This document shows positions 1-8,069 of a stretch of DNA of 17,500 bases, one piece after another. Made by a program: the position numbers and the translations under genes. Under the pieces are notes generated by a model. That model saw nothing but the letters and a program-made list of their open reading frames with translations, ran no database searches and had not been told where the DNA came from. The stretch comes from Chrysomallon squamiferum (Eukaryota > Mollusca > Gastropoda > Neomphalida > Peltospiridae): positions 3,732,887 to 3,750,386 of the forward strand of contig CM022666.1 in NCBI GenBank assembly GCA_012295275.1, read 5' to 3'. How positions within the stretch are numbered: position 1 is the first letter of the stretch; each line of letters opens with the position of its first letter.

Positions 1-58
1 TCTCTCTCTCTCTCTCTCTCTCTCTCTCCCGCTCTCTTTCTCTCTCTCTCTCTCTCTG
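1..58. repeat. (CT)n microsatellite, interrupted, cut by the window edge
   Basis: The window opens inside a CT dinucleotide array, with one interruption near 29-31 and another near 38-40. The left end of the array lies outside the window. Confidence 0.97.
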
Positions 59-103
59 TTTCTTTATATCTCTATAGTTATCTTTCTCCATCGGTATGTA
101 CAG

Positions 104-213
104 ATGTATATGATGTGTATGTTAGTGTGTGCATACATGTTTGTGTGATATAAATGTACACCTACACATGCACAAATACATAATATATGTATGTGAGTTT
201 GTATGTAAACGCG

Positions 214-244
<31 letters not shown>

Positions 245-250
245 CCATAC
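104..250. repeat. TG/TA low-complexity DNA with an (AC)14 core
   Basis: Alternating purine-pyrimidine steps (TGTA, CATA) run into a pure AC array at 217-245. The open frames crossing it encode only poly-HT or poly-CV and are artefacts. Confidence 0.93.
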
Positions 251-795
251 ACGACCACATTGTAAGATGCCAGTGAATACGATGTTTGATATTATTATTT
301 TTTCCACCACCTCAAGGCAAATTAAGTATTCGTTATAACACTGAGAAAACAACGCAAAGCTTGGTATTAAAACATTTACACGCCGATTTAGGTTCCACCA
401 GACGAAAATCGACGAGTCGTGAACTGTTCTTTGCGGTAATTCCGCTGGTACGCGGTGAGAACCAGCGAAGCGAGGTTAAGAACAGGAATCTTAATACGTC
501 TAAAATATGTCTCGTTATTAACAGCGACTAATCTATCGTTTAGTAGTAATTCAATTCTCTCTCTCTCTGTTAAATTATAAAATAAAATAAATAAAAACAG
601 TTGAGTGAGTTCGTCCGCAAAGAAAGACAATTAAAATAGAGGCTGTGAAAATATATTACATAGCAGTAAATAATTAAAGTGAATTTAAAAATAATAATAA
701 TAATAATAATAAATAAATAAGTTGTCGGTTCTTGTTGGATTAAAGCGTACATCAGCTGACGTCAATGGAAGTGTAAGGTATGTTTTATTTACTGT
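251..795. other. Unique AT-rich stretch without a supportable gene
   Basis: There is no recognisable gene. A plus-strand frame open through about 286-531 has no ATG and resembles nothing I know. A minus-strand frame at 388-630 overlaps it, and both cannot be right. Small simple repeats are (CT)7 near 556-567 and (ATA)n at 688-711. A perfect CRE octamer is annotated separately at 757-764. Confidence 0.6.
757..764. promoter_or_regulatory. CRE-type octamer TGACGTCA
   Basis: This is the perfect palindromic CRE, the site bound by CREB/ATF bZIP factors, in the context CAGC-TGACGTCA-ATGG. Two more perfect copies occur in the inverted repeat at 10776-10903. A single 8-mer can arise by chance, so function is not shown. 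Confidence 0.35.
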
Positions 796-800
796 TTTTC

Positions 801-1118
801 TATGTATGTATGTATGTATGTGTGTATGTATGTGTGTGTGAGTATGCATGTATGTGCGCGTGTGTGTATGTGTGTGTGAGTATGCATGTATGTGCGCGTG
901 TGTGTATGTATGTGTGTATGTATGTATGTATGTATAGGTATATTTATGTATGCATGCGTCTGTATATGTGTCCATATATGTGTATGTATGCATGGGTATT
1001 TATATGTGTGTATGTGTGTATATATATTTAATAATGCATTTTTAAATATGCATATGTGTATAGATATATGTGTGTCTGTATGTGTGCGTGTGTGTGTATG
1101 TACATATATATATATATT
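801..1118. repeat. (TATG/TGTG)n microsatellite with a nested 38-bp unit
   Basis: TATG, TGTA and TGTG repeats fill about 320 bp and end in a short (TA)n near 1103-1117. Inside, 829-866 and 867-904 are identical 38-bp copies, each carrying AGTATGCATG and TGCGCGTGTG. So a compound segment of the array was itself tandemly duplicated. The long minus-strand frames here encode only poly-HT/IHTY strings. Confidence 0.95.
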
Positions 1119-1878
1119 TGTTAATAGTAAAGAATGGCACATACAGCCATTTTCTTCATTACTTAACATTTAATATTACAACCCAAGAACTGAATATATA
1201 TTTACTGGAAAACAGGTGACATTTTACACAGTAAAATGAAAACGATTTTGTACAGCAATTCAGCTAAACAAGAAACTGTTTAGACTGAGTCTTTCCTAAG
1301 AGGAACAAAAACTTTTCAGAGAGTCATTCTGATGAAATGATTAAAAAAAAAAAAAAAAAAAAAAAGACAAACAGACATACGTACGAACAGACAGACAGAC
1401 TGAAACACAGATAAGAAGAGATGCACAAATGGACTTGCAGATGGATTCTGGTAATTAAATTAAATTCTGGTGCAAGCGAACTCGCGTCTCTCCCGTTATC
1501 TTTTTTGTGGATCTTAACGGTAACCGATCAACTCGGAATTCGTGTCTCCTTTTAGCAATCGTCACTTCACGGGGAATGCTGGGGCCCCTTCTGTCGTTAC
1601 CAGAACCATTTCGTCATACTCAGTTCTCTATACAAGTATCTGGTAATGTCGTTGTGAAAAGGCTAGTGTGTAATAAATAAAGTTCTGTTCTGTTTTGTTC
1701 ATTAAGCGCGCCTTTGAGAATCAACATCAAGGCGCAAATTAATAAGCGCCGGGGCTAATTAACGTCAACATCTGAAGATCTCTGATGTTTTCGAATTTTC
1801 GATAATTATCTCAGACGGTTCTTTTCAGAGTAACGGTTCTTTGATTATTTGATTATTTTTAGAAAACATATATGCATA
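1119..1878. other. Unique AT-rich DNA, no gene seen
   Basis: I see no coding signal. A pure A23 run lies at 1343-1365 and is followed by a short ACAG-rich patch (1366-1410), as at the tail of an old retrocopy. No target-site duplication or element body could be recognised. A small hairpin lies at 1708-1735: GCGCCTT pairs with AAGGCGC, with a loop of about 14 nt. Confidence 0.6.
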
Positions 1879-1903
1879 AGATAGATGGATAGATGGATAG
1901 ATG

Positions 1904-1982
<79 letters not shown>
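1879..1982. repeat. Compound (GATG)n(GATA)n(GA)n microsatellite
   Basis: GATG/GATA tetranucleotides at 1879-1920 pass directly into about 32 GA dinucleotides (1917-1982). The minus-strand frames across it read poly-SL and are not genes. Confidence 0.97.
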
Positions 1983-1986
<4 letters not shown>

Positions 1987-2172
1987 AACATGACTAATAG
2001 ATAAATACGGAGAGATAAATAACGATAAAAAGAAGAACATTTTAAACTAAATGGAGGATATTCCACTGGGAAATGAGTTCAACTCTCTTTCGTTCGCTCC
2101 TTAAACTGTTTTCTTTTCCAATCATTCATAACCAGTAAGAACACATCACGAACTTTTGTGAACTTCACTCTA

Positions 2173-2520
2173 TCTATGAGAAGGTTATTATAAAACAAAA
2201 TAACTTGCTCTTCATCATTAGAATTTTTCTGTCAATGGGAATATCGGGATATACAATATTTTGCTATTTTTGTAACAGTTTTTCTGTCATTGCTATCGTC
2301 TATACATAAAATATATTTTGCTGTTCGTGATAAGAGATTTGCTGTTAGTGGGAAGGTCTGTATGTATATAAAATATCTTGCTGTACTTGTTAAAGAAAAT
2401 TATCTATGGGAAGGTTCTTATACAAAACAATATCTTGCTATTACATGAGAACACTGCTGTCTATGTCAAGATGTTAAAAGCATTTTATGTGTTTTGTTGT
2501 CTATGAAAAGTTTTACAGAA
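2173..2520. repeat. Decayed minisatellite, unit about 57 bp, 6-7 copies
   Basis: Unit starts lie at 2173, 2232, 2287, 2345, 2403, 2460 and 2500, giving lengths of 59, 55, 58, 58, 57, 40 and a partial copy. Each starts with a form of TCTATGGGAAGGTT, has an A-rich middle ending in AATATCTTGCT, and closes on a TTGCTG-like end. Copies 4 and 5 are the best preserved and copy 6 has an internal deletion. The block is not low-complexity and would be missed by a microsatellite mask. Confidence 0.8.
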
Positions 2521-2792
2521 ATGATTCCTTGTTTATTAACTGATAACATATCGTTTAGTATAATCATAATGAGTTTCTTTTCTCGTTTCTTCGATTAAAT
2601 AAATAGAAGTACACAGCTGACACCAAAAACCATCAAAATTCTGATGTGTTGTTGAATGAACTTTTATTTATTTATTTATTTTCTCACTTTACTCATTTCC
2701 ATCCCTTTTTAATTTCTTTGTCTTTTTTTTTCTCTATTTATCCATCTGCCTATTTATCTATATATCTTTGTATCTATCTCTCTATATGTATG
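2521..2792. other. AT-rich DNA with (ATTT)n and pyrimidine-rich simple sequence
   Basis: There is no gene signal. (TTTA)5 lies at 2662-2682 and a CT/TA-rich tetranucleotide-like patch at 2735-2792. Confidence 0.7.
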
Positions 2793-2894
2793 TACTATTA
2801 CTACTATTACTTTAACTATCTCTGATAATGCTTATATTAGTAAATCACAAGTTCGTTACTGTTACAGATACAATAGTAGTGTTTTGTCACTGGT
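2793..2894 (+). repeat. 102-bp direct repeat, copy A
   Basis: This segment aligns without gaps to 4189-4290 at an offset of 1396 bp, with 7 mismatches in 102. It begins in TAC/ATT trinucleotides and continues into non-repetitive sequence containing TTAACTATCTCTGATA and AAGTTCGTTACTGTTAC. It is too similar and too complex to be chance. It could be a local duplication or two copies of a dispersed element. Confidence 0.92.
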
Positions 2895-2969
2895 ATGTAT
2901 GTGTGTATAGATAGATAGATACATGTGTGTGTATGTGTGTGTGTGTAGGTGAGTGGGTAGGTGAGTGTG
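2895..2969. repeat. (TATG)(GATA)(TG)n compound microsatellite
   Basis: TATG, GATA and TG tracts follow directly on copy A, ending in GGTGAGTGGGTAGGTGAGTG. Copy A therefore sits between simple repeats on both sides. Confidence 0.9.
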
Positions 2970-3362
2970 TCTTATCTTATTCTCTCTCTTGTATATTATT
3001 TATTACAATTCCCATCGTGTTGGTATATTGAAAATAAAAATAAAAACACTTAAACAAAATTATATCTACCATTAGCACAGGGTTTTCTTCTTCATTTTGG
3101 TTAAAAGCCCTAAAACGAAGACCAAAAAGAAAAATGTGCTGACCATTCAACTGTTCCGGAGTAATACGAAAAATCCATTCCTCTTAATTAAAATCAACAC
3201 AGTATTTCTAGCCGGTGCTCTTTAAGGAAGGAGGAATTGAATCTAATAAAACAAAAGCTTCCTGTGGCTTGATATTCCGTGAATTACGCTTTCAGGAAAT
3301 GATGTAGGTCACCATGTGGTCTACTTCCGATTCAGATGATCAGTCACAGACTCATCTATCAT

Positions 3363-3412
3363 ACCGGAAGTGTCACTGACTTTTGGTCATTCGAGGCAAT
3401 TGCTCCGGAAGC
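3363..3412 (+). promoter_or_regulatory. Pair of ETS-type sites
   Basis: ACCGGAAGTG at 3363-3372 is an exact match to the ETS/GABP consensus. CCGGAAGCC at about 3404-3412 is a second, weaker core. Pairs of such sites are typical of CpG-rich housekeeping promoters. Occupancy cannot be read from sequence. Confidence 0.4.
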
Positions 3413-3478
3413 CGTATTGTGATCGAAGTTCCCTTTTGCTACGATGGAAATAAAACGAATTGGACAGCGAGATTGATT

Positions 3479-3489
3479 GTCGCCATTTT
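3479..3489 (-). promoter_or_regulatory. YY1-type site
   Basis: GTCGCCATTTT is the reverse complement of the YY1 consensus AANATGGCGNC and matches at every defined position. Strong YY1 sites of this form usually sit just downstream of a transcription start on the strand reading ATGGCG, here the minus strand. No exon is identified to go with it. Confidence 0.35.
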
Positions 3490-3806
3490 GGGTAAACAAA
3501 AAGATATTTCTTGATGGGGACAAGAGTTCCTCTATCGAGCTGCTGTTCGCTATTCACGTCAGCTGAAGACTAAATTTGACAGAAATGATACAAAACGGTT
3601 TCGTCTTGATTCATGTTCTCCATTCATTCTGTCATTTCCATTTTATATTTCCTCTGTGCAAAAAAAAAAAGAATTGAATAAGAGATTGGCAGTACAAAGA
3701 ACATAAACCAGTTCTTGTAAGACATTTTGAAAAGACAGAAAAAGTTAATATAAGGGCAATGACCAGAAAGTAGAAATATTCCCCAAACTTCATTTTATTG
3801 CAGATG

Positions 3807-3816
3807 TGCGCATGCG
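3807..3816. promoter_or_regulatory. NRF1-like palindrome TGCGCATGCG
   Basis: This matches the NRF1 consensus YGCGCAYGCGCR except for a T at the eleventh position. It stands alone in AT-rich DNA, so chance occurrence is quite possible. Confidence 0.3.
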
Positions 3817-3956
3817 TAGATGTTTATGCTTGCATGACAGTATAATCACACGTTGAGGAACAGGTTTTGTGTATACAATACGCACAGTTATTTGTTTACA
3901 AGAAAATAAAAAATATTTTGGATTTGAATATATATATCACAACATCATATTAACAA

Positions 3957-4356
3957 AACACAACAACGACTACTATTGTCATCAATTCCATTACTGCAGC
4001 TACAAATACTGATATACTACTATAACTACTATAACTACTATGACTACTTCCACTACTTACTATTAATACTACTACTACTACTACTACTACTACTACAACC
4101 AGTCTACTATTCCTACAAATATTAATACTTTTACTACAACTGCTACTACTACTTATTTTTCTATTACTTCCACAACTATTACAACGCCTACTATTACTAC
4201 TATTACTTTAACTATCTCTGATAGTGCTTATATTAGTAAATCGCAAGTTCGTTACTGTTACATCTACAATAGTAGCGTTTTATCACTAGTTTTTAGTGCT
4301 GTTACTTCTGCTACTACTATCATTATTATTATTACCATTACCGCTCCTGCTATTAC
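3957..4356. repeat. Imperfect (TAC)n trinucleotide array
   Basis: TAC/ACT trinucleotides, pure at about 4065-4096 and degenerate elsewhere, run for about 400 bp. They surround direct-repeat copy B (4189-4290). The array resumes as (TAC)(ATT) at 4304-4356. Confidence 0.93.
4189..4290 (+). repeat. 102-bp direct repeat, copy B
   Basis: This is the partner of 2793-2894 (7 mismatches, no gaps). Copy B is embedded in the TAC array and shares a TAC/ATT entry sequence with copy A. That suggests the ancestral segment included the edge of the array. Confidence 0.92.
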
Positions 4357-4574
4357 TTCTGGCTTGGAACAAAAGTTCGGAGCATTTTTCAAAAGGTGGC
4401 GTTTTGAGCACGTGATTTCGTTTCACATATGAAAGATATGACAGATATACGTATTCTGAAAATTGATCAGAATGGAACATATGTGGCTGAATAAATCTAT
4501 ATACATGCGTATAAATATTACATTTGACTTTCACGTAAAAAAAAAAGACTGAGAACATTTGTTCAAACCTAATG
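4357..4574. other. Unique island between trinucleotide arrays
   Basis: About 215 bp of non-repetitive sequence includes a CACGTG E-box core near 4409 and an A10 run near 4537-4547. The minus-strand frame at 4286-4558 continues into the TAC array as poly-N/S and is not credible as a gene. Confidence 0.6.
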
Positions 4575-4774
4575 CTATCATTACCATCATTACTAAAGCT
4601 CTACTACCATTTCTATTGCTGCAACATTATTATTACGATTAGTAGCAACCATTACTATCACTTGCCACAACTACAAAACTAGTAGTTGAAGTATTGTATT
4701 TCTTCAGTACCATTACCACTACTGCTACTACTAATAATAATAATAACAACAACAACAACAACAATAGTAATAGC

Positions 4775-4806
<32 letters not shown>

Positions 4807-4906
4807 GTAGTAGTAATACTACTAATAATAATAGTAATAATAATAATAGTAATACTAATAATAATAATAGTAATAATAATAATAATAATAATAGTAATAC
4901 TACTCC

Positions 4907-4958
<52 letters not shown>

Positions 4959-4960
4959 TT
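4575..4960. repeat. (AAT)n/(AAC)n/(TAG)n compound trinucleotide array
   Basis: ATT/TAC/AAC trinucleotides lead to interrupted (AAT)n with AGT interruptions, ending in a pure (AAT)17 at 4907-4958. The 101-codon plus-strand frame 4686-4991 is the array read as poly-asparagine. It has no flanking gene structure and I do not call it. Confidence 0.95.
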
Positions 4961-5056
4961 TTACTTCACGACAGTAACACTACCAGTCTAAAATTTCTTG
5001 GATAACATATTTTCGGAGTGCATCACGGGAACGGACGACTATTTGCGTATTTACGC

Positions 5057-5082
5057 CGGAAGTGATACAACGGAAGTGATAC
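5057..5082 (+). promoter_or_regulatory. Tandem ETS-type sites, 14-bp unit
   Basis: CGGAAGTGATAC occurs twice, at 5057-5068 and 5071-5082, separated by AA. The repeat unit is therefore 14 bp. The first copy reads GCCGGAAGTG, a strong ETS/GABP form. GABP commonly binds close-set tandem GGAA sites. Confidence 0.45.
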
Positions 5083-5180
5083 GTCTAGATGGTGCAATTA
5101 ATAAGTCTTAGGACCAATAAGACGGTGTCATCCGATTCGACCTTTCCGAAAACAAAACCTAAGTAGATTTCCCATTTCCC

Positions 5181-5318
5181 CACCCATCGGCTGCTTGACT
5201 TTTAAGAAAGTCGCCGAGGGGTGCCGTGTGGGTGTTAATAACAATAATTGGTTTTCTCTCCCGAAGAGTGACCTTTGCCAACAAAGGGGAGACAAACAAA
5301 GAAAGAGATAACTTTCTT
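5181..5318. other. Three consecutive potential hairpins
   Basis: Hairpin 1 (5181-5223): CACCCATCGGC pairs with GCCGAGGGGTG at 10 of 11 positions. A 5-nt bulge follows, then GACTTT/AAAGTC closes the loop TAAG. Hairpin 2 (5257-5292): TCTCC/GGAGA outside and CCTTTG/CAAAGG inside a CCAA loop. Hairpin 3 (5299-5318): AAGAAAG/CTTTCTT around AGATAA. The pairings are read directly; transcription is unknown. Confidence 0.55.
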
Positions 5319-5381
5319 GATATTGCCGTGCTATTAATTCAGCCTCGAGTGGTGCTGATCCCAGACCTTAAGTAAGTGGTT

Positions 5382-5477
5382 TTCAGCTGAAGCCAAGTTC
5401 GAGACTATTGGCGTGTGTGACTGTTATAAACCCATGTTCACATGATGGCGGTTCTGGGATCGGCTATCGTCCAGAAC
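5382..5477. other. Palindrome and fourth hairpin
   Basis: TTCAGCTGAA at 5382-5391 is a perfect 10-bp palindrome. GTTCTGG (5451-5457) pairs perfectly with CCAGAAC (5471-5477), and an inner GAT/ATC can extend the stem past a 2-nt bulge. Both lie just downstream of the hairpin cluster 5181-5318. Confidence 0.5.
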
Positions 5478-5480
5478 TAA

Positions 5481-6040
5481 AGCATGCTTTTATACAATAA
5501 CAAACTAAATCCTTTATTTTTTTTTTTATAGCATAAGAATATATAAAAACTGTTTAGTGCTTTTTACTTAGTCTAGTAACGATTTTTGTTTATCTGTTAA
5601 AGATATTGTGAAAAAAAAAAAGGAACGTTTTATACTTAATTATCAGCAAAGGTTGGTGGTTAGTGATAAATAAAAAAAAAATTAATTTTGGTAATTGTCA
5701 TAGGGCGTTATTTAATTTAATTCCGTTCTATAACGCTTAAAGCATGAACGAAAGCAAAACAAAATTTAAAAAAAAAAAAAAAAAAGGTATATAAGTGATT
5801 TAAAAAATCTATTTAAATGTAAACAAACAAGTATTTCCCCGTCGTCCATTTATGTACACATTTTTTTTCATTGTACTTAAAGTTTGCATGATTTATTTTG
5901 TTCGTTTTCTAAATATATATTCCTTATAGAGAAGACGTATAGTATGGTTTTAAGGAAGTATTAGAAAGAATCTTCAGTACCCGCCACTGAATCTTCGTCA
6001 TCATTCAGAGAAAACAACACTAAACATAAATAAACGCCGT
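5481..6040. other. AT-rich spacer with homopolymer runs
   Basis: Nothing gene-like is seen. Runs include T11 at 5517-5527, A11 at 5611-5621, A10 at 5672-5681 and A18 at 5768-5785. Confidence 0.7.
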
Positions 6041-6045
6041 CAATC

Positions 6046-6096
6046 ATCCAATCAGTGCTGTTGTTTCCCGTAACTGCAGAATTTTCCTGGCACGTG
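6046..6096 (+). promoter_or_regulatory. CCAAT box and E-box
   Basis: ATCCAATCAG (6046-6055) matches the NF-Y consensus. CACGTG lies about 35 bp downstream (near 6091) in a short CpG-rich patch that continues to about 6115. No exon is identified nearby. Confidence 0.3.
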
Positions 6097-6151
6097 CATC
6101 TTCGCGCCTCTCGCGTATCTGTAGCAGAAATCTTGAAACAAAGTTACACCG

Positions 6152-6204
6152 AGAAAGAAGAAGAGGAAGAAGAAAAGAGAAAAAAAAAAAAAAAAAAAAA
6201 AAAA
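6152..6204. repeat. GAA-rich purine tract ending in A25
   Basis: GAAGAAGAGG-type purines at 6152-6179 run into pure A at 6180-6204. The 85-codon minus-strand frame 6052-6309 passes through this as a poly-phenylalanine run and is not supported as a gene. Confidence 0.9.
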
Positions 6205-6376
6205 TGTTTTCGTTCTAATAATAGTCGCTAACGGAGATACGATGTGTAAAAGTTGGCACCGTAGACGCGAAGGAGTAATCCCGAGTTCTACTGGGAAATG
6301 TTTAGCCAAAGGTCGAGTAGATATAGATAGACCCTTTCCTACGTCATCGTGTGACAGATGAGAGAGAGAAATAAAT

Positions 6377-6549
6377 ACATCATACAGCCTTCAGCTGTTT
6401 GTTGCCGTAACGTCGTGTACGCACAGGGCCAGAAGGACTGCAACGTAGTGGATTATAAGAAGTCGTATCCTTTCTCTCTTACACATATACGAAAGGGAAT
6501 AACGTATAGTAGTACATCCTGCAACCTTCAGGCAGTTTTGTTGGCGTAA
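6377..6549 (+). repeat. Diverged direct repeat of about 35 bp, 137 bp apart
   Basis: 6377-6410 and 6514-6549 share ACATC, CCTTCAG, GTTTGTTG and CGTAA in order, about 29 of 36 aligned positions with two 1-nt gaps. The sequence between them shows only patchy similarity. An open frame at 6358-6549 begins before the first copy and ends in the second. It resembles no protein I know. Confidence 0.5.
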
Positions 6550-7624
6550 AAAAAAATACCCTCGGAATTAAGCGAGAATAACCAAGAAAGCAGAGAACTG
6601 CAGTGTTAAAAGTTTTTTTTAATATTTTACCTGGTATGTTTGTCTGAGTAACCTCATCTTCAGAGCGAGTCTCAGATTGAAGGTTAAAGAGTCGCTGGAT
6701 CGCGGAAATTATTTTACTTTTTGGTTTGGGATATATTCTACAAGTAATGAAATATATATATAGCTGTGTGCTGTTGGTGTAATATCACGTTGCCAAACAA
6801 GCCTAAAATCAAACGACTTTGGAACACATCGTCTGATGGTTTTCTTGTTTGTTATTGTTCAAAATTCGTTTGTCTTTGGGAGAAGTGAGATATTAGAAGC
6901 ACAGTATAGATTACAGATCAAACAGAACGTAAGTCAGAGTACATACCAAAATCTTCAGACTATGTGGAAATAACATATGATGAAATTTCATCAGTAAACG
7001 TTAACTGAATTATTAAAAGTTTTTATGGTTCAGTTTTTTTTAAGATACCTTTTTTCATTCCATTCTTAAAGTGAAGCAGAATCTTGTGCTAAATATATAT
7101 ATATATATATATTTACAAAACTGCTGGGGTGTTTTGTGGTGGGGTTCTTTTCCCCAGAAAAATATTTCTGATTAATAATTTGTTTATCATCGAAGGATGT
7201 AAAGTGATGAGAATTTTTCTAAGTGTTTAAAGTATTTCTGTCTTCAGTGAAAATTTCATTAGATATACTTTTGATTAACTAAAACTAAAAAAAAAAAATG
7301 TTTTATCTCAAGTCGAGACAGACATTTAAAGAATGTTAAAGTTTCCTGACCAGGATTCAAATATTAAGTTTCATTATTCTTATCTGGAACAGGAAAAAAA
7401 CAACAACTAAGAAGCTGTTTTTATTCTTCTACATTCGTACTGCTTATCAGAGATTTAAAATTTTTATTGGTATATATATTTTTTTCTTTAAATCCAACTA
7501 CCAGTCGACGTCAGTTACTTCTTTGACTTTCAGAATTCTTCCTCAGAATTTCGCAAATATTTATTAACTTTCTGGTGCCATTTTCAACATTCATCTTCTT
7601 TTTCTATTCTTGTGCTTTTCGTGG
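6550..7624. other. AT-rich unique DNA, no gene seen
   Basis: More than 1 kb without a credible frame or known element. It holds T8 near 6614, (AT)11 at 7092-7113 and A9 near 7290. AATAAA-like words are frequent, but that is expected at this AT content. Confidence 0.65.
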
Positions 7625-7705
7625 AAAAAAAAAAAAAAAAAAGATGATGATGAGTTTAAAAAAAGTGACATTAAAAACATTTCAAGTTTGAGAAAGTCCT
7701 CTCTC

Positions 7706-7797
<92 letters not shown>
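7625..7797. repeat. A18 run, then (CT)n microsatellite of about 100 bp
   Basis: Pure A at 7625-7642 is followed after about 55 bp by CT dinucleotides from 7698 to 7796, nearly uninterrupted except for GTCTGT near 7709-7714. The plus-strand frame 7610-7798 is poly-SL and an artefact. Confidence 0.97.
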
Positions 7798-7847
7798 AAC
7801 GCATGGACACAGCGAGTACAGATGTTTAATCTCTGCTTTCACACAAC

Positions 7848-7860
7848 GACCAATCAGACG
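7848..7860 (+). promoter_or_regulatory. CCAAT box (NF-Y type)
   Basis: GACCAATCAGACG contains the NF-Y core ACCAATCAG and is followed by GC-rich sequence (GTCGGCGG). It lies about 180 bp upstream of the splice donor at 8041/8042, the usual distance of a CCAAT box from a first exon. The same 13-mer with one change occurs at 5112-5124. Confidence 0.45.
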
Positions 7861-7919
7861 TCGGCGGTGTTTGTGTTGTTATCTCTTCTTGGCTAGTCGT
7901 CTGCCGAGGCAGTGTAGCG

Positions 7920-8041
7920 AGAAACCGTGGAAAAGCACTATTCACTGTTAACCTTAGTACACGCCACACTCGCTCGCTCTCTCACTCTCTCTCACACACT
8001 CTTTCATGGATGATTGGAAATGATTTACTAAAATTCAAAAG
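7920..8041 (+). other. Candidate first exon ending at a strong 5' splice site
   Basis: The 3' boundary is set by AAAAG|GTAAGTGTG, with the last exon base at 8041 and intron GT at 8042. This matches the U1 consensus at every core position and is the best donor I found on the plus strand. The 5' boundary is a guess from the CCAAT box at 7848. Two ATGs lie near the end. ATG 8006 stops after five codons. ATG 8010 stays open into the donor (10 codons, splice phase 2), so the exon could be all 5' UTR or carry a short coding start. Downstream, about 300 bp of T/G-rich and CA/CT/T simple sequence would be the start of the intron. No downstream exon is identified, so this is a model, not a gene call. 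Confidence 0.35.
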
Positions 8042-8069
8042 GTAAGTGTGTAAACATACTTCAGCATTA

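Larger units (their letters stand above)
2970..3956. other. Unique region with a cluster of ETS, YY1 and NRF1-like sites, no gene resolved
   Basis: This is mostly non-repetitive DNA with more CpG than its surroundings at 3150-3560. Sites are listed as separate entries. No frame of useful length or known family is visible. A short A-run lies at 3659-3670. It could be a distal promoter or enhancer, or simply unique spacer. Confidence 0.5.
4990..5480. other. Unique, CpG-richer island with regulatory-type sites and hairpins
   Basis: This is the largest gene-like base-composition island in the left half, yet no frame of note is open in it. It contains tandem ETS sites (5057-5082), a CCAAT box (5112-5124) and several perfect or near-perfect hairpins (5181-5477). 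There is also a short ATGATGGCGG start context at 5442 that reads only 12 codons before a stop. A promoter, a 5' UTR or a non-coding RNA gene are all compatible. Confidence 0.45.

Noticed and set aside
286-630. Overlapping frames on opposite strands (plus 286-531, minus 388-630)
   Set aside because: The plus frame has no ATG. The two overlap antisense and neither shows a motif. They are within the length expected by chance in a moderately CpG-rich stretch.
1343-1410. A23 followed by an ACAG patch as the tail of a retroposon
   Set aside because: No element body, target-site duplication or second copy was found. Homopolymers of this size are common in the window.
1817-1832. Histone-type 3' stem-loop, because of GGTTCTTTTCAGAGTA
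   Set aside because: The stem does not close: the 3' arm ends in TA instead of complementing GG. There is no histone frame nearby.
4686-4991. 101-codon plus-strand frame rich in asparagine
   Set aside because: It is the (AAT)n/(AAC)n array read in frame. Nothing outside the array extends it and there is no gene context.
5369-5378. Splice donor AAGTAAGTGG
   Set aside because: The base before GT is A and no exon frame supports it. It is weaker than the donors at 8041/8042 (plus) and 13204/13203 (minus).
6052-6309. 85-codon minus-strand frame
   Set aside because: Its centre is poly-phenylalanine from the A25 run and the rest shows no recognisable motif.
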